A DNA stretch of 64,000 bases from Streptomyces antimycoticus (GTDB taxonomy: Bacteria > Actinomycetota > Actinomycetes > Streptomycetales > Streptomycetaceae): positions 5,394,001 through 5,458,000 of the forward strand of contig NZ_BJHV01000001.1 in assembly GCF_005405925.1 (NCBI RefSeq). Reading direction: 5' to 3'. Below, one piece after another: positions 8,328 through 19,683 of the stretch (positions are counted from its first letter, which is position 1; each line of letters begins with the position of its first letter). A program made the translations under genes and the position numbers. The notes beneath the pieces are model-generated. The model had not been told where the DNA came from. It was given only the letters and a program-made list of their open reading frames with translations, and made no database searches.

Positions 8328-9473
8328 TTACTTCTTGGACGGGTGCTTGGGGCGCTGCTGGCCCTTGCGCTGGCCGGACTTCGCGCCGCGGGAGGAGCCG
8401 GAAGCCGAGCCACCGGCCGGCTTGCCGCCTTGCGCGCCCTTCTTCTGCCCCGCGCCCTGCTTCTCGTCGGGCTTCTTGACCTCGGCGGACTTCTCCGTGG
8501 AGGCCGCGGAATCCGCCTGCACGCCGGCCCTGCTGTGGCCGGTCGTGGAGCGCTGCGCCTTGGTCTGGCGCTTGGGCTGCTGACGGTTGGCACGCGCCGT
8601 CTCGGCCGCCTGCTTCGCGACGACGTCGGCCGGCTCCTCCTTCAGCTTGCCCTGGGCCCGCAGCCGCTCCTGGCGAGCCTTGAAGGCGAGGCTGCCCGGG
8701 GTCGGGTTACGGCGGATGACGAACATCTGCTGGCCCATGGTCCAGACGTTGGTGGTCAGCCAGTAGACGAGGACACCGACGGGGAAGTTGATGCCGAAGA
8801 CGGCGAACATGATCGGGAAGACGTACATCAGCATCTTCTGCTGCTGCATGAACGGCGTCTTCACCGTGAGGTCGACGTTCTTGGTCATCAGCTGGCGCTG
8901 GGTGAAGAACTGCGACGCCGACATGAGGACGATCATGGTGATCGTCACGATGCGCACATCGGTCAGCGAGGCGCCGAGGGATTCGACCTTCGAGGCCGAG
9001 TCCATGAACTTCACCGACAGCGGAGCGCCGAAGATGTGGGCGTTACGGGCGCTGTCCAGCAGAGCCTGGTCGGTGATGACACCGACCGTCCTGTTGTTCG
9101 CGATGTGGTTCAGGACCTGGTACAGCGAGATGAAGAACGGCGACTGGGCGAGGATCGGCAAGCAGCTGGAGAGCGGGTTGGTCCCCGTCTCCTTGTACAG
9201 CTTCATCATCTCTTCGGACTGACGCTGCTTGTCGCTCTTGTAGCGCTCCTGGATCGCCTTCATCTTGGGCTGGAGCGCCTGCATGTTCCGCGTCGACTTG
9301 ATCTGCTTCACAAAGAGCGGGATCAGGCAGATACGGATCAGCACCACCAGCGAAACGATGGACAGACCCCACGCCCAGCCACTGTCCCGATCAAAAATGA
9401 GGCTGTAGAACGAGTGGAACTGGACGATGATCCAGGAAACTACGTCATAAAGAGGACCGAGGATCGTGTCCAC
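8328..9473 (-). CDS. yidC: Membrane protein insertase YidC
   Basis: 381 residues, the Oxa1/YidC insertase that places proteins in the membrane alone or with Sec. N-terminal membrane anchoring segment, then the insertase core from about residue 35 ([19 protein letters not shown] with the groove arginine, then [18 protein letters not shown], the cytoplasmic hairpin, and [21 protein letters not shown]). Further membrane helices end near residue 265. The C-terminal 120 residues are a Lys/Gln/Ala-rich cytoplasmic tail typical of actinobacteria, probably for ribosome contact. GTG start at 9473; yidD ends 3 bases upstream. Confidence 0.96.
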   Translation of the reverse strand: MDTILGPLYDVVSWIIVQFHSFYSLIFDRDSGWAWGLSIVSLVVLIRICLIPLFVKQIKSTRNMQALQPKMKAIQERYKSDKQRQSEEMMKLYKETGTNPLSSCLPILAQSPFFISLYQVLNHIANNRTVGVITDQALLDSARNAHIFGAPLSVKFMDSASKVESLGASLTDVRIVTITMIVLMSASQFFTQRQLMTKNVDLTVKTPFMQQQKMLMYVFPIMFAVFGINFPVGVLVYWLTTNVWTMGQQMFVIRRNPTPGSLAFKARQERLRAQGKLKEEPADVVAKQAAETARANRQQPKRQTKAQRSTTGHSRAGVQADSAASTEKSAEVKKPDEKQGAGQKKGAQGGKPAGGSASGSSRGAKSGQRKGQQRPKHPSKK

Positions 9474-9476
9474 GAA

Positions 9477-9794
9477 TCAGGCTCCTTGGGCGTTGGGCTG
9501 GGTCTCGGGCTGTGCGGCAGGCTCCACAGTCGGATGCCCGCCGAGGCGGTTCCGCAGCCGCTGGTGCCACACCGGACGCTTCCGGGGCGGAACGTGGTCG
9601 ACGCCACCGAGCGACCATGGGTTGCAGCGCAAGATGCGCCAGGCCGTCAGCGCCGTTCCTTTTACCGCGCCATGCCGGTCAATGGCCGTGTAGCCATAGT
9701 GCGAGCACGACGGGTAGTACTTGCAGACCGGTCCCAGCATCGGGCTGATGGTCCACTGGTACAGCTTGATCAACCACAGCAGCGGGTACTTCAT
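9477..9794 (-). CDS. yidD: Membrane protein insertion efficiency factor YidD
   Basis: 105 residues with the YidD signature [22 protein letters not shown] and [16 protein letters not shown], ending in [18 protein letters not shown]. It is a small amphipathic membrane-associated protein that assists YidC. Its ATG overlaps the rnpA stop by 4 bases. The last 30 residues are a variable polar tail. Confidence 0.95.
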   Translation of the reverse strand: MKYPLLWLIKLYQWTISPMLGPVCKYYPSCSHYGYTAIDRHGAVKGTALTAWRILRCNPWSLGGVDHVPPRKRPVWHQRLRNRLGGHPTVEPAAQPETQPNAQGA

Positions 9795-10174
9795 CGCGGC
9801 ACCCCTCCCAGTAGCCGCTGCACTGCCGTGTCGAGATCGCGGGCCAGCTGGTCGTGACCCGCCTCACCCGCGCCGGGCAGCGCCCGTACGACCACAAGGC
9901 TACCTGCGCCAAAACGATCGATGCGGTCCCGCATCAGATGACGCAGTCGCCGCTTCACCAGATTGCGGACGACTGCGCCGCCGACGGCCTTGCTTACGAC
10001 GAAACCCGCACGCGCCGGAGGAGCACTCTCCCCGGATGCGTGCGGGTCCGTATCACCGCTGGTGAGGCCGGTGCGAAGATGCACGACAAGGAGCGGGCGA
10101 CCGGCCCTGCGTCCTCGGCGTACCGCGGCCGCGAAGTCCTCGCGCCGCCTCAGCCGATGCTCGGTAGGCAGCAC
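9791..10174 (-). CDS. rnpA: Ribonuclease P protein component
   Basis: 127 residues, the protein cofactor of RNase P, which matures tRNA 5' ends. It begins [20 protein letters not shown] and carries the RNR motif region as [16 protein letters not shown], then a conserved VVVRALPGA. An insert of about 15 residues before the FVVSKAVGG strand is common in Streptomyces. GTG start at 10174, 24 bases after rpmH. Confidence 0.95.
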   Translation of the reverse strand: MLPTEHRLRRREDFAAAVRRGRRAGRPLLVVHLRTGLTSGDTDPHASGESAPPARAGFVVSKAVGGAVVRNLVKRRLRHLMRDRIDRFGAGSLVVVRALPGAGEAGHDQLARDLDTAVQRLLGGVPR

Positions 10175-10198
10175 GTCATGGACCTTGGATCAGGCTGC

Positions 10199-10336
10199 TC
10201 AGGCCGACAGGCGTCCGCGACCCTTGCTACGGCGGGACGCGAGGATCGCGCGGCCGGCACGGGTGCGCATCCGCAGCCGGAAGCCGTGGGTCTTCGCGCG
10301 GCGACGGTTGTTCGGCTGGAAAGTGCGCTTGCTCAC
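10199..10336 (-). CDS. rpmH: 50S ribosomal protein L34
   Basis: 45-residue L34: begins [20 protein letters not shown] and ends with [10 protein letters not shown]. The GTG start at 10336 is preceded by CTGGAG on the minus strand. It is the first gene of the leftward operon and is divergent from dnaA, the classic arrangement at bacterial origins. Confidence 0.97.
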   Translation of the reverse strand: MSKRTFQPNNRRRAKTHGFRLRMRTRAGRAILASRRSKGRGRLSA

Positions 10337-10512
10337 TCGGGGGCTCCAGAAATGAATCGGATGGTGGCGGTCTATCGCTTGGCTGTCACCGTGCGCCCAC
10401 GAGTAGCTCGCAATACGCCCGAGTGCACCGCTTCACGATCACAGGTCATCTCGCCCGTGATCCTTGCCCATCGGAGGCAGGCGGCAGCAGCCATCGACAA
10501 CTCGACCTGGTT

Positions 10513-10542
10513 ACGGTACGCGCGGCTACGCCATCCGGTCAA
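10513..10542 (-). promoter_or_regulatory. rpmH promoter
   Basis: On the minus strand TTGACC (10542-10537), 18 bases, TACCGT (10518-10513): a good housekeeping (HrdB-type) promoter about 175 bases upstream of the rpmH start. Confidence 0.7.
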
Positions 10543-10623
10543 ACCGGTGGCCGACACCAAGACAGCGCGGTTCCCCTCCCAGCCTAGGGGCAAGGGAACG
10601 CCCGGCGACATCGCATGGCACAT

Positions 10624-10678
10624 TTGTACACACCCTGTGGACAACGACTTGAACCGCGTACCCCGGCCTGACTACCGT
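10624..10678 (+). promoter_or_regulatory. dnaA promoter with paired DnaA boxes
   Basis: TTGTACACA (10624-10632, one mismatch) and TGTGGACAA (10636-10644, a perfect box on the minus strand) face each other with 3 bases between. Directly downstream lies TTGAAC (10649-10654), 18 bases, TACCGT (10673-10678). DnaA bound at the pair would abut the -35 element, which fits the known autoregulation of Streptomyces dnaA. Confidence 0.78.
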
Positions 10679-10772
10679 GGCTGGGCTCCGATTCCTTCAC
10701 GCCCGTCCTGAGAACCACGCATTCGTGGGACCTGTCGGCGTCCCCACCCAGCGAGCTGAGAGAGCGTGCCCT

Positions 10773-12620
10773 GTGGCTGACGTACCTGCCGATCTTGCCG
10801 CAGTGTGGCCACGCGTGCTCGAGCGGCTGCTGGGAGAGGGCTCGGGACAGGGCGGACAAGGCGTCGAGGCGAAGGACGAGCACTGGATCAAGCGGTGCCA
10901 GCCCCTCGCGCTGGTCGCCGACACCGCGCTGCTCGCCGTCCCCAATGAATTCGCCAAGGGCGTGCTGGAGGGCCGGCTGGCCCCCGTCGTCAGCGAAACG
11001 CTGAGCCGGGAGTGCGGCCGCCCGATCCGCATCGCGATCACCGTCGACGAGTCCGCCGGCGAACCGGTCGTCCCCCCGCAGGTCCAGCGCGACCAGCGCG
11101 AGTCCTACGAGAGCCGCGACCAGCGCGAGTCCTACGAGAGCTACGACGGCCGGGACGGCTATGGCCGCCAGGCGCCGGACGATCTGCCGTCGGCCCGCCC
11201 CGCGTACCCCGGCTATCAGCAGCCGCGCCCCGAACCGGGCGCCTGGCCGCGGCCCCGTGACGACTACGGCTGGCAGCAGCCCCGGCTCGGCGGCTTTCCC
11301 GAGAGCGATCCGTACGCCTCCCAGCACTCCTCGTCCGGCTATGACCAGCAGCCGTACGACCAGCAGCGGCGCGGTGACTACCGCGGTCCGGGCGCCGAGC
11401 GCCCCGGGCCGGGCGGTCCCGGCGGCGGTCCGGGTCCTGGTGCCGAGCGCCCGCCGTACGAGCAGCGCCACGATCTGCCCGACCCGCTCGAGCGCGCCCG
11501 CGGCGGACCGCCCGTCCTGCCCTCGCAGACCGGCGCCCCCGGCCCGCTCGCCGCTCAGCCCGCGCCCGCGTCCGGCCCCGGTGAGCCGACCGCGCGGCTG
11601 AACCCCAAGTACCTCTTCGACACCTTCGTCATCGGCGCGTCCAACCGCTTCGCACACGCCGCGGCGGTCGCCGTGGCCGAGGCGCCGGCCAAGGCGTACA
11701 ACCCGCTGTTCATCTACGGGGAGTCCGGGCTCGGCAAGACCCACTTGCTGCACGCCATCGGTCACTACGCGCGCAGCCTGTATCCCGGCACCCGGGTGCG
11801 CTATGTGAGCTCGGAGGAGTTCACCAACGAGTTCATCAACTCCATCCGCGACGGCAAGGCGGACGCGTTCCGCAAGCGCTACCGCGACATGGACATCCTG
11901 CTGGTCGACGACATCCAGTTCCTGGCGAGCAAGGAGTCGACGCAGGAGGAGTTCTTCCACACCTTCAATACGCTCCACAACGCCAACAAGCAGATCGTGC
12001 TCTCCTCCGACCGGCCGCCCAAGCAGCTGGTCACCCTGGAGGACCGGCTCCGCAACCGCTTCGAGTGGGGCCTGATCACCGATGTGCAGCCGCCGGAGCT
12101 GGAGACGCGTATCGCGATCCTCCGTAAGAAGGCGGTGCAGGAGCAGCTGAACGCGCCGCCGGAGGTGCTGGAGTTCATCGCCTCGCGGATCTCCCGCAAC
12201 ATCCGGGAGCTGGAGGGCGCGCTCATCCGCGTCACCGCCTTCGCGAGCCTGAACCGGCAGCCGGTGGACCTCGGACTCACCGAGATCGTGCTGAAGGATC
12301 TGATCCCCGGCGGCGAGGACGCGGCCCCGGAGATCACCGCCACCGCGATCATGGCCGCCACCGCCGACTACTTCGGGCATACGGTCGACGATCTGTGCGG
12401 CGCCTCCCGCAGCCGGGTGCTGGTCACCGCGCGGCAGATCGCGATGTATCTCTGCCGGGAGCTGACCGATCTGTCGCTGCCCAAGATCGGCGCGCAGTTC
12501 GGCGGCCGCGACCATACGACGGTCATGCACGCCGACCGCAAGATCAGGGCGCTGATGGCCGAGCGGCGCTCCATCTACAACCAGGTGACCGAGCTGACCA
12601 ACCGCATCAAGAACGGCTGA
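10773..12620 (+). CDS. dnaA: Replication initiator DnaA
   Basis: 615 residues, the AAA+ initiator that opens oriC. Domain I (1-90, [18 protein letters not shown]) binds partners. Domain II (about 95-275) is the very long Pro/Gly/Gln/Tyr-rich linker typical of Streptomyces and contains a DQRESYES duplication. Domain III has Walker [16 protein letters not shown], Walker [11 protein letters not shown] and the arginine-finger region [10 protein letters not shown]. Domain IV ends with the box-recognising [15 protein letters not shown]. The GTG at 10773 is used because it gives the conserved VADVPADL start. Confidence 0.98.
   Translation: MADVPADLAAVWPRVLERLLGEGSGQGGQGVEAKDEHWIKRCQPLALVADTALLAVPNEFAKGVLEGRLAPVVSETLSRECGRPIRIAITVDESAGEPVVPPQVQRDQRESYESRDQRESYESYDGRDGYGRQAPDDLPSARPAYPGYQQPRPEPGAWPRPRDDYGWQQPRLGGFPESDPYASQHSSSGYDQQPYDQQRRGDYRGPGAERPGPGGPGGGPGPGAERPPYEQRHDLPDPLERARGGPPVLPSQTGAPGPLAAQPAPASGPGEPTARLNPKYLFDTFVIGASNRFAHAAAVAVAEAPAKAYNPLFIYGESGLGKTHLLHAIGHYARSLYPGTRVRYVSSEEFTNEFINSIRDGKADAFRKRYRDMDILLVDDIQFLASKESTQEEFFHTFNTLHNANKQIVLSSDRPPKQLVTLEDRLRNRFEWGLITDVQPPELETRIAILRKKAVQEQLNAPPEVLEFIASRISRNIRELEGALIRVTAFASLNRQPVDLGLTEIVLKDLIPGGEDAAPEITATAIMAATADYFGHTVDDLCGASRSRVLVTARQIAMYLCRELTDLSLPKIGAQFGGRDHTTVMHADRKIRALMAERRSIYNQVTELTNRIKNG
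11088..11141 (+). repeat. 27-base tandem duplication in dnaA domain II
   Basis: Two exact adjacent copies of a 27-base unit encoding RDQRESYES, in frame, in the disordered linker. Confidence 0.9.
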
Positions 12621-12650
12621 GAGGGGCCCGCAGGGCCACCGCGAACCGCT

Positions 12651-12690
12651 GAAGGGCGCCCCGGGAGGGACAACTCCCGGGGCGCCCTTC
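12651..12690 (+). terminator. dnaA terminator
   Basis: 17-base-pair perfect stem (GAAGGGCGCCCCGGGAG with its complement) and a 6-base loop, 30 bases past the stop. It separates dnaA transcription from oriC. Confidence 0.92.
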
Positions 12691-12737
12691 GTCGTTCACC
12701 CCTACGAGCTGTTCGATTCCCTGCCCGGCCGGCCCGG

Positions 12738-13300
12738 TTCTCCACAGATACGCGGCTCATCCACCGTCCACACCCTGGGGACGTGGAAGTTGTCCCGATC
12801 GCGTCCACAGGGTGTCCGATGGGGAAGGCATCCACCGAGGTCAGGTGGTTGTGGAATTGTGGCTATCGGGAGTCCACAGACTGTGGACGACCGAGATACC
12901 CACAGGCCGTGCATCAGCTTGTCCACCGGCAACCCACAGCCGAAGGCCCGTTGCCCACAGCTTCTCCACACCGCTGTCCACTGTTCGGCAACGAAATGGC
13001 CACGGTCACCGGCGCGAGTGAAAGGCGTCACACCAAGGAGGCGGGTTGGGCTGTGGGGAAGGTGGGTAAAACTGGGGACAGCGCTGGGGAGAACCAGGCG
13101 ATGTCTGTGCATCGCATGTGCAGAACTCTTCGGCATCCACAGACAACCCTGGTTGTCCACCGCCGTCACCCACAGGCCCGGTGGACAAAAAACCGCCGCT
13201 GACCAGGGCAAAGTCAGTTTTCCACGGTTTCCACAGGCCCTACTACTACGACCACAGAGTTATAGCGAGGAAATCGCTTCGAAGTGGGGCCTGTGCACAA
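12738..13300. other. oriC: Chromosomal origin of replication oriC
   Basis: The dnaA-dnaN gap (12621-13448) is packed with DnaA-box-like nonamers. Forward examples: 12738 TTCTCCACA, 12764 CCGTCCACA, 12801 GCGTCCACA, 12870 GAGTCCACA, 12919 TTGTCCACC, 12951 TTGCCCACA, 12962 TTCTCCACA, 12974 CTGTCCACT, 13133 GCATCCACA, 13153 TTGTCCACC, 13166 TCACCCACA, 13218 TTTTCCACG, 13227 GTTTCCACA. Reverse examples: 12850, 12882, 13052, 13180 (GGTGGACAA) and 13292 (TGTGCACAA). About 19 in all, as known for Streptomyces oriC. None is a perfect TTGTCCACA, whereas the dnaA promoter and 31.8 kb regions have perfect boxes. The short AT-richer stretch at 13241-13275 could help unwinding. Confidence 0.95.
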
Positions 13301-13448
13301 CCTCGGGCCGAGCCGCCCGACACCCCGCGCACCGACTTGACCCCGAGCCGCACCGACTGTCGGCGGCGTGCGTCAGACTGGTCTCCGGCTACTCAGCCGA
13401 CGACGAAGGCCAGCAGGGCGAGCCAGCAACAGCAGGAGGCGGCTTACG

Positions 13449-14579
13449 GTGAAGATCCGGGTGGAGCGCGATGTACTCGCGGAGGCGGTGGCCTGGACGG
13501 CCCGCAGCCTCCCGGCCCGACCGCCGGTGCCCGTCCTCGCGGGCATCCTCATGAAGGCGGAGGAAGGCGCGCTCAGCCTCTCCGGCTTCGACTACGAGGT
13601 CTCGGCCCGCGTCTCGGTGGAGGCCGACATCGAGGACGACGGCACGGTCCTCGTCTCCGGCCGGCTGCTCGCCGACATCTGCCGCGCCCTCCCCAACCGC
13701 CCTGTGGAGATCTCCAGCGACGGGGTGCGGGTCACCGTCGTCTGCGGCTCCTCGCGATTCACACTCCACACCCTGCCTGTGGAGGAGTACCCGGCGCTGC
13801 CGCAGATGCCGACCGCGACCGGCACCGTCCCCGGTGAGGTCTTCGCCGCCGCCGCTGCCCAGGTCGCCATCGCCGCCGGCCGTGACGACACCCTGCCGGT
13901 GCTCACCGGTGTGCGGATCGAGATCGAGGGCGACACCGTCACGCTGGCCTCCACCGACCGCTACCGCTTCGCGGTCCGCGAGTTCCTGTGGAAGCCCGAG
14001 ACCCCCGACATCTCCGCTGTCGCGCTGGTGCCCGCCAAGACGCTCCTCGACACCGCCAAGTCGCTGACCAGCGGTGACACCGTCGCCCTCGCGCTCTCCG
14101 GCTCGGGTGCGGGCGAGGGCCTGATCGGCTTCGAGGGCGCCGGGCGCCGTACGACCACCCGGCTGCTCGAGGGCGACCTGCCGAAGTACCGCACGCTCTT
14201 CCCCACCGAGTTCAACTCGGTCGCGGTGATCGAGACGCCCCCGTTCGTCGAGGCCGTCAAGCGTGTGGCCCTGGTCGCCGAGCGGAACACCCCGGTGCGG
14301 CTCACCTTCGAGCAGGGCGTGCTGATCCTGGAGGCCGGGTCCAGCGACGATGCACAGGCTGTGGAGCGGGTGGACGCCCAGCTCGACGGCGACGACATCT
14401 CGATCGCCTTCAACCCGACGTTCCTGCTGGACGGCCTCAGCGCGATCGACTCGCCGGTCGCCCAGCTGTCCTTCACCACCTCGACCAAGCCCGCGCTGCT
14501 CAGTGGCAAGCCCGCCATGGACGCCGAGGCGGACGAGGCGTACAAGTACCTGATCATGCCGGTGCGACTCAGCGGCTGA
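13449..14579 (+). CDS. dnaN: DNA polymerase III sliding clamp (beta subunit)
   Basis: 376 residues forming the ring-shaped processivity clamp: three repeats of the clamp fold, beginning KIRVERDVLAEAVAWTARSLPARPPVPVL, with DTLPVLTGV at the second domain and ending in the conserved YLIMPVRLSG. It tethers polymerase III and other partners to DNA. GTG start at 13449 with AGGAGG at 13434-13439. It lies immediately right of oriC and is followed by gnd after 102 bases. Confidence 0.98.
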   Translation: MKIRVERDVLAEAVAWTARSLPARPPVPVLAGILMKAEEGALSLSGFDYEVSARVSVEADIEDDGTVLVSGRLLADICRALPNRPVEISSDGVRVTVVCGSSRFTLHTLPVEEYPALPQMPTATGTVPGEVFAAAAAQVAIAAGRDDTLPVLTGVRIEIEGDTVTLASTDRYRFAVREFLWKPETPDISAVALVPAKTLLDTAKSLTSGDTVALALSGSGAGEGLIGFEGAGRRTTTRLLEGDLPKYRTLFPTEFNSVAVIETPPFVEAVKRVALVAERNTPVRLTFEQGVLILEAGSSDDAQAVERVDAQLDGDDISIAFNPTFLLDGLSAIDSPVAQLSFTTSTKPALLSGKPAMDAEADEAYKYLIMPVRLSG

Positions 14580-14681
14580 GAGCGCGAATGAGCAGGTGTA
14601 GCCCACATCTGTGCGGCTACCCGCGGGCGTAGGCTCGGACTCACCGCGAAACGCAACGCACTACGGCATGAAGGATCACTG

Positions 14682-15563
14682 ATGGAGCTCGGTCTCATCG
14701 GCCTCGGCAAGATGGGCGGCAACATGCGCGAGCGCATTCGCCGCGCAGGCCACACCGTCATCGGATACGACCGGAACCCGGACGTCGCCGATGTCCACAG
14801 CATCGATGAGCTCGTCAACAAGCTCAAGGGCCCCCGCGTGGTGTGGGTCATGGTCCCGGCGGGCGTCCCCACCCAGATCACCATCGACGAGCTGGCCGAG
14901 CTGCTGTCGCCCGGCGACATCGTGGTGGACGGCGGGAACTCCCGCTGGACGGACGACGAGAAGCACGCCGAGCAGCTCAACGCCAAGGGCATCGGCTTCG
15001 TCGACTGCGGTGTCTCCGGCGGTGTCTGGGGTCTGGAGAACGGCTACGCGCTGATGTACGGCGGCGCCGCCGAGCATGTGGCCAAGGTCCAGCCGATCTT
15101 CGACGCGCTCAAGCCCGAGGGCGAGGGCGGCGCCGTCCACGCCGGCAAGGTCGGCGCGGGCCACTTCGCCAAGATGGTCCACAACGGCATCGAGTACGCG
15201 ATGATGCAGGCGTACGCCGAGGGCTGGGAGCTGCTGGAGAAGGTGGACTCGGTCACCGACGTCCGCGAGGTCTTCCGCTCCTGGCAGGAGGGCACGGTCA
15301 TCCGTTCCTGGCTGCTGGACCTGGCCGTGCGCGCCCTGGACGAGGACGAGCACCTGGCCAAGCTGCGCGGCTATGCGGAGGACTCCGGCGAGGGCCGCTG
15401 GACCGTGGAGGCGGCGATCGACAACGCCGTGCCGCTGCCCGCGATCACCGCATCGCTCTTCGCCCGGTTCGCCTCCCGTCAGGAGGACTCGCCGCAGATC
15501 AAGATGATCGCCGCGCTGCGCAATCAGTTCGGCGGCCACGCGGTCGAGAGCAGCGACAAGTAA
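14682..15563 (+). CDS. gnd: 6-phosphogluconate dehydrogenase (decarboxylating)
   Basis: 293 residues, the short YqeC/GndA-type enzyme. NADP Rossmann motif [12 protein letters not shown] at the start; catalytic signatures [35 protein letters not shown] and the lysine motif [20 protein letters not shown]. It converts 6-phosphogluconate to ribulose 5-phosphate, giving NADPH. Its place between dnaN and recF is a Streptomyces trait and has no evident link to replication. It is shorter than the 470-residue enteric form because the C-terminal helical domain is reduced. Confidence 0.95.
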   Translation: MELGLIGLGKMGGNMRERIRRAGHTVIGYDRNPDVADVHSIDELVNKLKGPRVVWVMVPAGVPTQITIDELAELLSPGDIVVDGGNSRWTDDEKHAEQLNAKGIGFVDCGVSGGVWGLENGYALMYGGAAEHVAKVQPIFDALKPEGEGGAVHAGKVGAGHFAKMVHNGIEYAMMQAYAEGWELLEKVDSVTDVREVFRSWQEGTVIRSWLLDLAVRALDEDEHLAKLRGYAEDSGEGRWTVEAAIDNAVPLPAITASLFARFASRQEDSPQIKMIAALRNQFGGHAVESSDK

Positions 15564-15618
15564 CCACCCCACGGGGTGGAGCAAGCAGTTCAGCCGGGGG
15601 AGGTCGGCGCAGCCCACT

Positions 15619-16761
15619 ATGCACGTCACGCATCTCTCGCTCGCCGACTTCCGCTCGTACACCCGGGCCGAGGTGGCGCTCGACCCGGGCGTCACGGCCT
15701 TCGTCGGGCCCAACGGCCAGGGCAAGACCAATCTCGTCGAGGCCGTCGGCTATCTCGCCACCCTCGGCAGCCACCGGGTCTCCTCCGATGCCCCGCTGGT
15801 GCGCATGGGCGCGGAGCGGGCCGTGGTCCGGGCCGCGGTCGTCCAGGGTGACCGGCAGCAGCTGATCGAGCTGGAGCTCAACCCGGGCAAGGCCAATCGC
15901 GCCCGTATCAATCGGTCCTCGCAGGTCAGACCGCGTGATGTGCTGGGGATCCTGCGGTCGGTGCTGTTCGCGCCCGAGGATCTGGCCCTGGTCAAGGGCG
16001 ATCCGGGCGAGCGCCGGCGCTTCCTCGACGAGCTGATCACCGCGCGGGCGCCCCGGATGGCCGGGGTCCGCTCCGACTACGACCGGGTGCTCAAGCAGCG
16101 CAACACCCTGCTGAAGACCGCGGCCCTGGCCCGGCGGCACGGTTCGCGCAGCGGCGGCGGCGACGCGGCCCTGTCCACGCTCGACGTCTGGGACCAGCAT
16201 CTGGCCCGGGCCGGTGCCGAGTTGCTCGCGCAGCGGCTCGATCTGATCGCCGTGCTCCAGCCGCTCGCCGACAAGGCGTACGAGCAACTCGCCCCGGCCG
16301 GCGGTCCCGTGCTGCTGGAGTACCGCGGCTCGGCCGGTGAGGGGCTGACCGACGCGGGCAGCCGCGAGGAGCTGTACGAGCTGCTGATGGCCGCCCTCAC
16401 CGAGGCCCGTAAGCAGGAGATCGAGCGCGGGGTCACGCTGGTGGGCCCGCACCGCGACGACCTGATCCTCAAGCTGGGCCGACTCCCGGCGAAGGGCTAC
16501 GCCAGCCATGGCGAGTCCTGGTCGTACGCCCTCGCCCTGCGGCTGGCCTCCTACGATCTGCTGCGCACCGAGGCGGCCGAGCCGGTGCTGGTGCTCGACG
16601 ACGTCTTCGCGGAGCTGGACGAGCGGCGCCGGGAGCGGCTGGCCGAGCTGGTCGCCCCCGGGGAGCAGGTGCTGGTGACCGCGGCGGTGGAAGATGACGT
16701 TCCGCAGGTGCTGTCCGGCACGCGCTATGCGGTGTCCGAGGGCGAGGTGCGGCGCGTATGA
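15619..16761 (+). CDS. recF: DNA replication and repair protein RecF
   Basis: 380 residues, SMC-like ATPase that loads RecA at single-strand gaps. Walker [15 protein letters not shown] at about 33-46; signature [17 protein letters not shown]; Walker [22 protein letters not shown]. The N-terminus [18 protein letters not shown] is typical. ATG at 15619. Its end overlaps the next start (ATGA), forming a recF-DUF721 pair ahead of gyrB. Confidence 0.97.
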   Translation: MHVTHLSLADFRSYTRAEVALDPGVTAFVGPNGQGKTNLVEAVGYLATLGSHRVSSDAPLVRMGAERAVVRAAVVQGDRQQLIELELNPGKANRARINRSSQVRPRDVLGILRSVLFAPEDLALVKGDPGERRRFLDELITARAPRMAGVRSDYDRVLKQRNTLLKTAALARRHGSRSGGGDAALSTLDVWDQHLARAGAELLAQRLDLIAVLQPLADKAYEQLAPAGGPVLLEYRGSAGEGLTDAGSREELYELLMAALTEARKQEIERGVTLVGPHRDDLILKLGRLPAKGYASHGESWSYALALRLASYDLLRTEAAEPVLVLDDVFAELDERRRERLAELVAPGEQVLVTAAVEDDVPQVLSGTRYAVSEGEVRRV

Positions 16762-17300
16762 CCGACGGAATGGACCAGCCTGCGGGGTCCCCACCGGTGC
16801 CCGAACCCTCGGGCGTCGATCTTGCGAGGGTGGCGCTGCGCGCCGCCAAGGAGCAGGCGCGCGCCCGGGGAGCCGCGGCCCAGCAGAAGAAGCAGGCGCG
16901 CAGAGGGGGCTTGCGCTCCGGCGCGCGCGCCGATGGCCGCGATCCGCTTCCGCTCGGTGCGGCGATCAACCGGCTGATCACCGAGCGCGGCTGGGAGGCC
17001 CCGGCCGCGGTCGGCGGGGTGATGGGCCGCTGGCCCCAGATGGTGGGGCCCGAGGTGGCGCAGCACTGCGAGCCCCAGCGGTACGACGAGGACGCCCGGG
17101 TGCTCACGGTGCGCTGTGACTCCACGGCGTGGGCGACCCAGCTGCGACTGCTCGCCCCGCAGCTCGTGGCCCGGCTGAACGCGGATCTGGGTCATGGCAC
17201 CGTCAAGATGATCAAGGTCCTGGGCCCCGGCGGCCCGGCCCACCGCTACGGCCCGCTGCGCTCTCCGGGCTCCACCGGCCCGGGCGATACCTACGGCTGA
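16758..17300 (+). CDS. DUF721 / DciA-like protein
   Basis: 180 residues with a DUF721 domain at about 75-160 ([21 protein letters not shown], then [21 protein letters not shown]), preceded by a charged Ala/Arg/Gln-rich region. The family includes DciA, a loader of the replicative helicase DnaB in bacteria that lack DnaC/DnaI, and its location in the origin cluster agrees with such a role. It overlaps recF by 4 bases. The assignment to DciA is by domain and context only. Confidence 0.85.
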   Translation: MTDGMDQPAGSPPVPEPSGVDLARVALRAAKEQARARGAAAQQKKQARRGGLRSGARADGRDPLPLGAAINRLITERGWEAPAAVGGVMGRWPQMVGPEVAQHCEPQRYDEDARVLTVRCDSTAWATQLRLLAPQLVARLNADLGHGTVKMIKVLGPGGPAHRYGPLRSPGSTGPGDTYG

Positions 17301-19641
<2,341 letters not shown>

Positions 19642-19683
19642 GTCGGCCCCCAGCCGCAGACGACAGAAGGACTTTGACCAGCA

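Larger units (their letters stand above)
10337..10772. other. rpmH-dnaA divergent intergenic region
   Basis: 436 bases without a gene. It carries the leftward rpmH promoter and the rightward dnaA promoter with its two DnaA boxes, listed separately. The leaders are long: about 170 bases for rpmH and about 90 for dnaA. Confidence 0.85.

Noticed and set aside
12621..13448. CRISPR-like array in the origin gap
   Set aside because: The recurring TCCACA units are 9-base DnaA boxes with irregular spacing and both orientations, not long identical repeats with uniform spacers.
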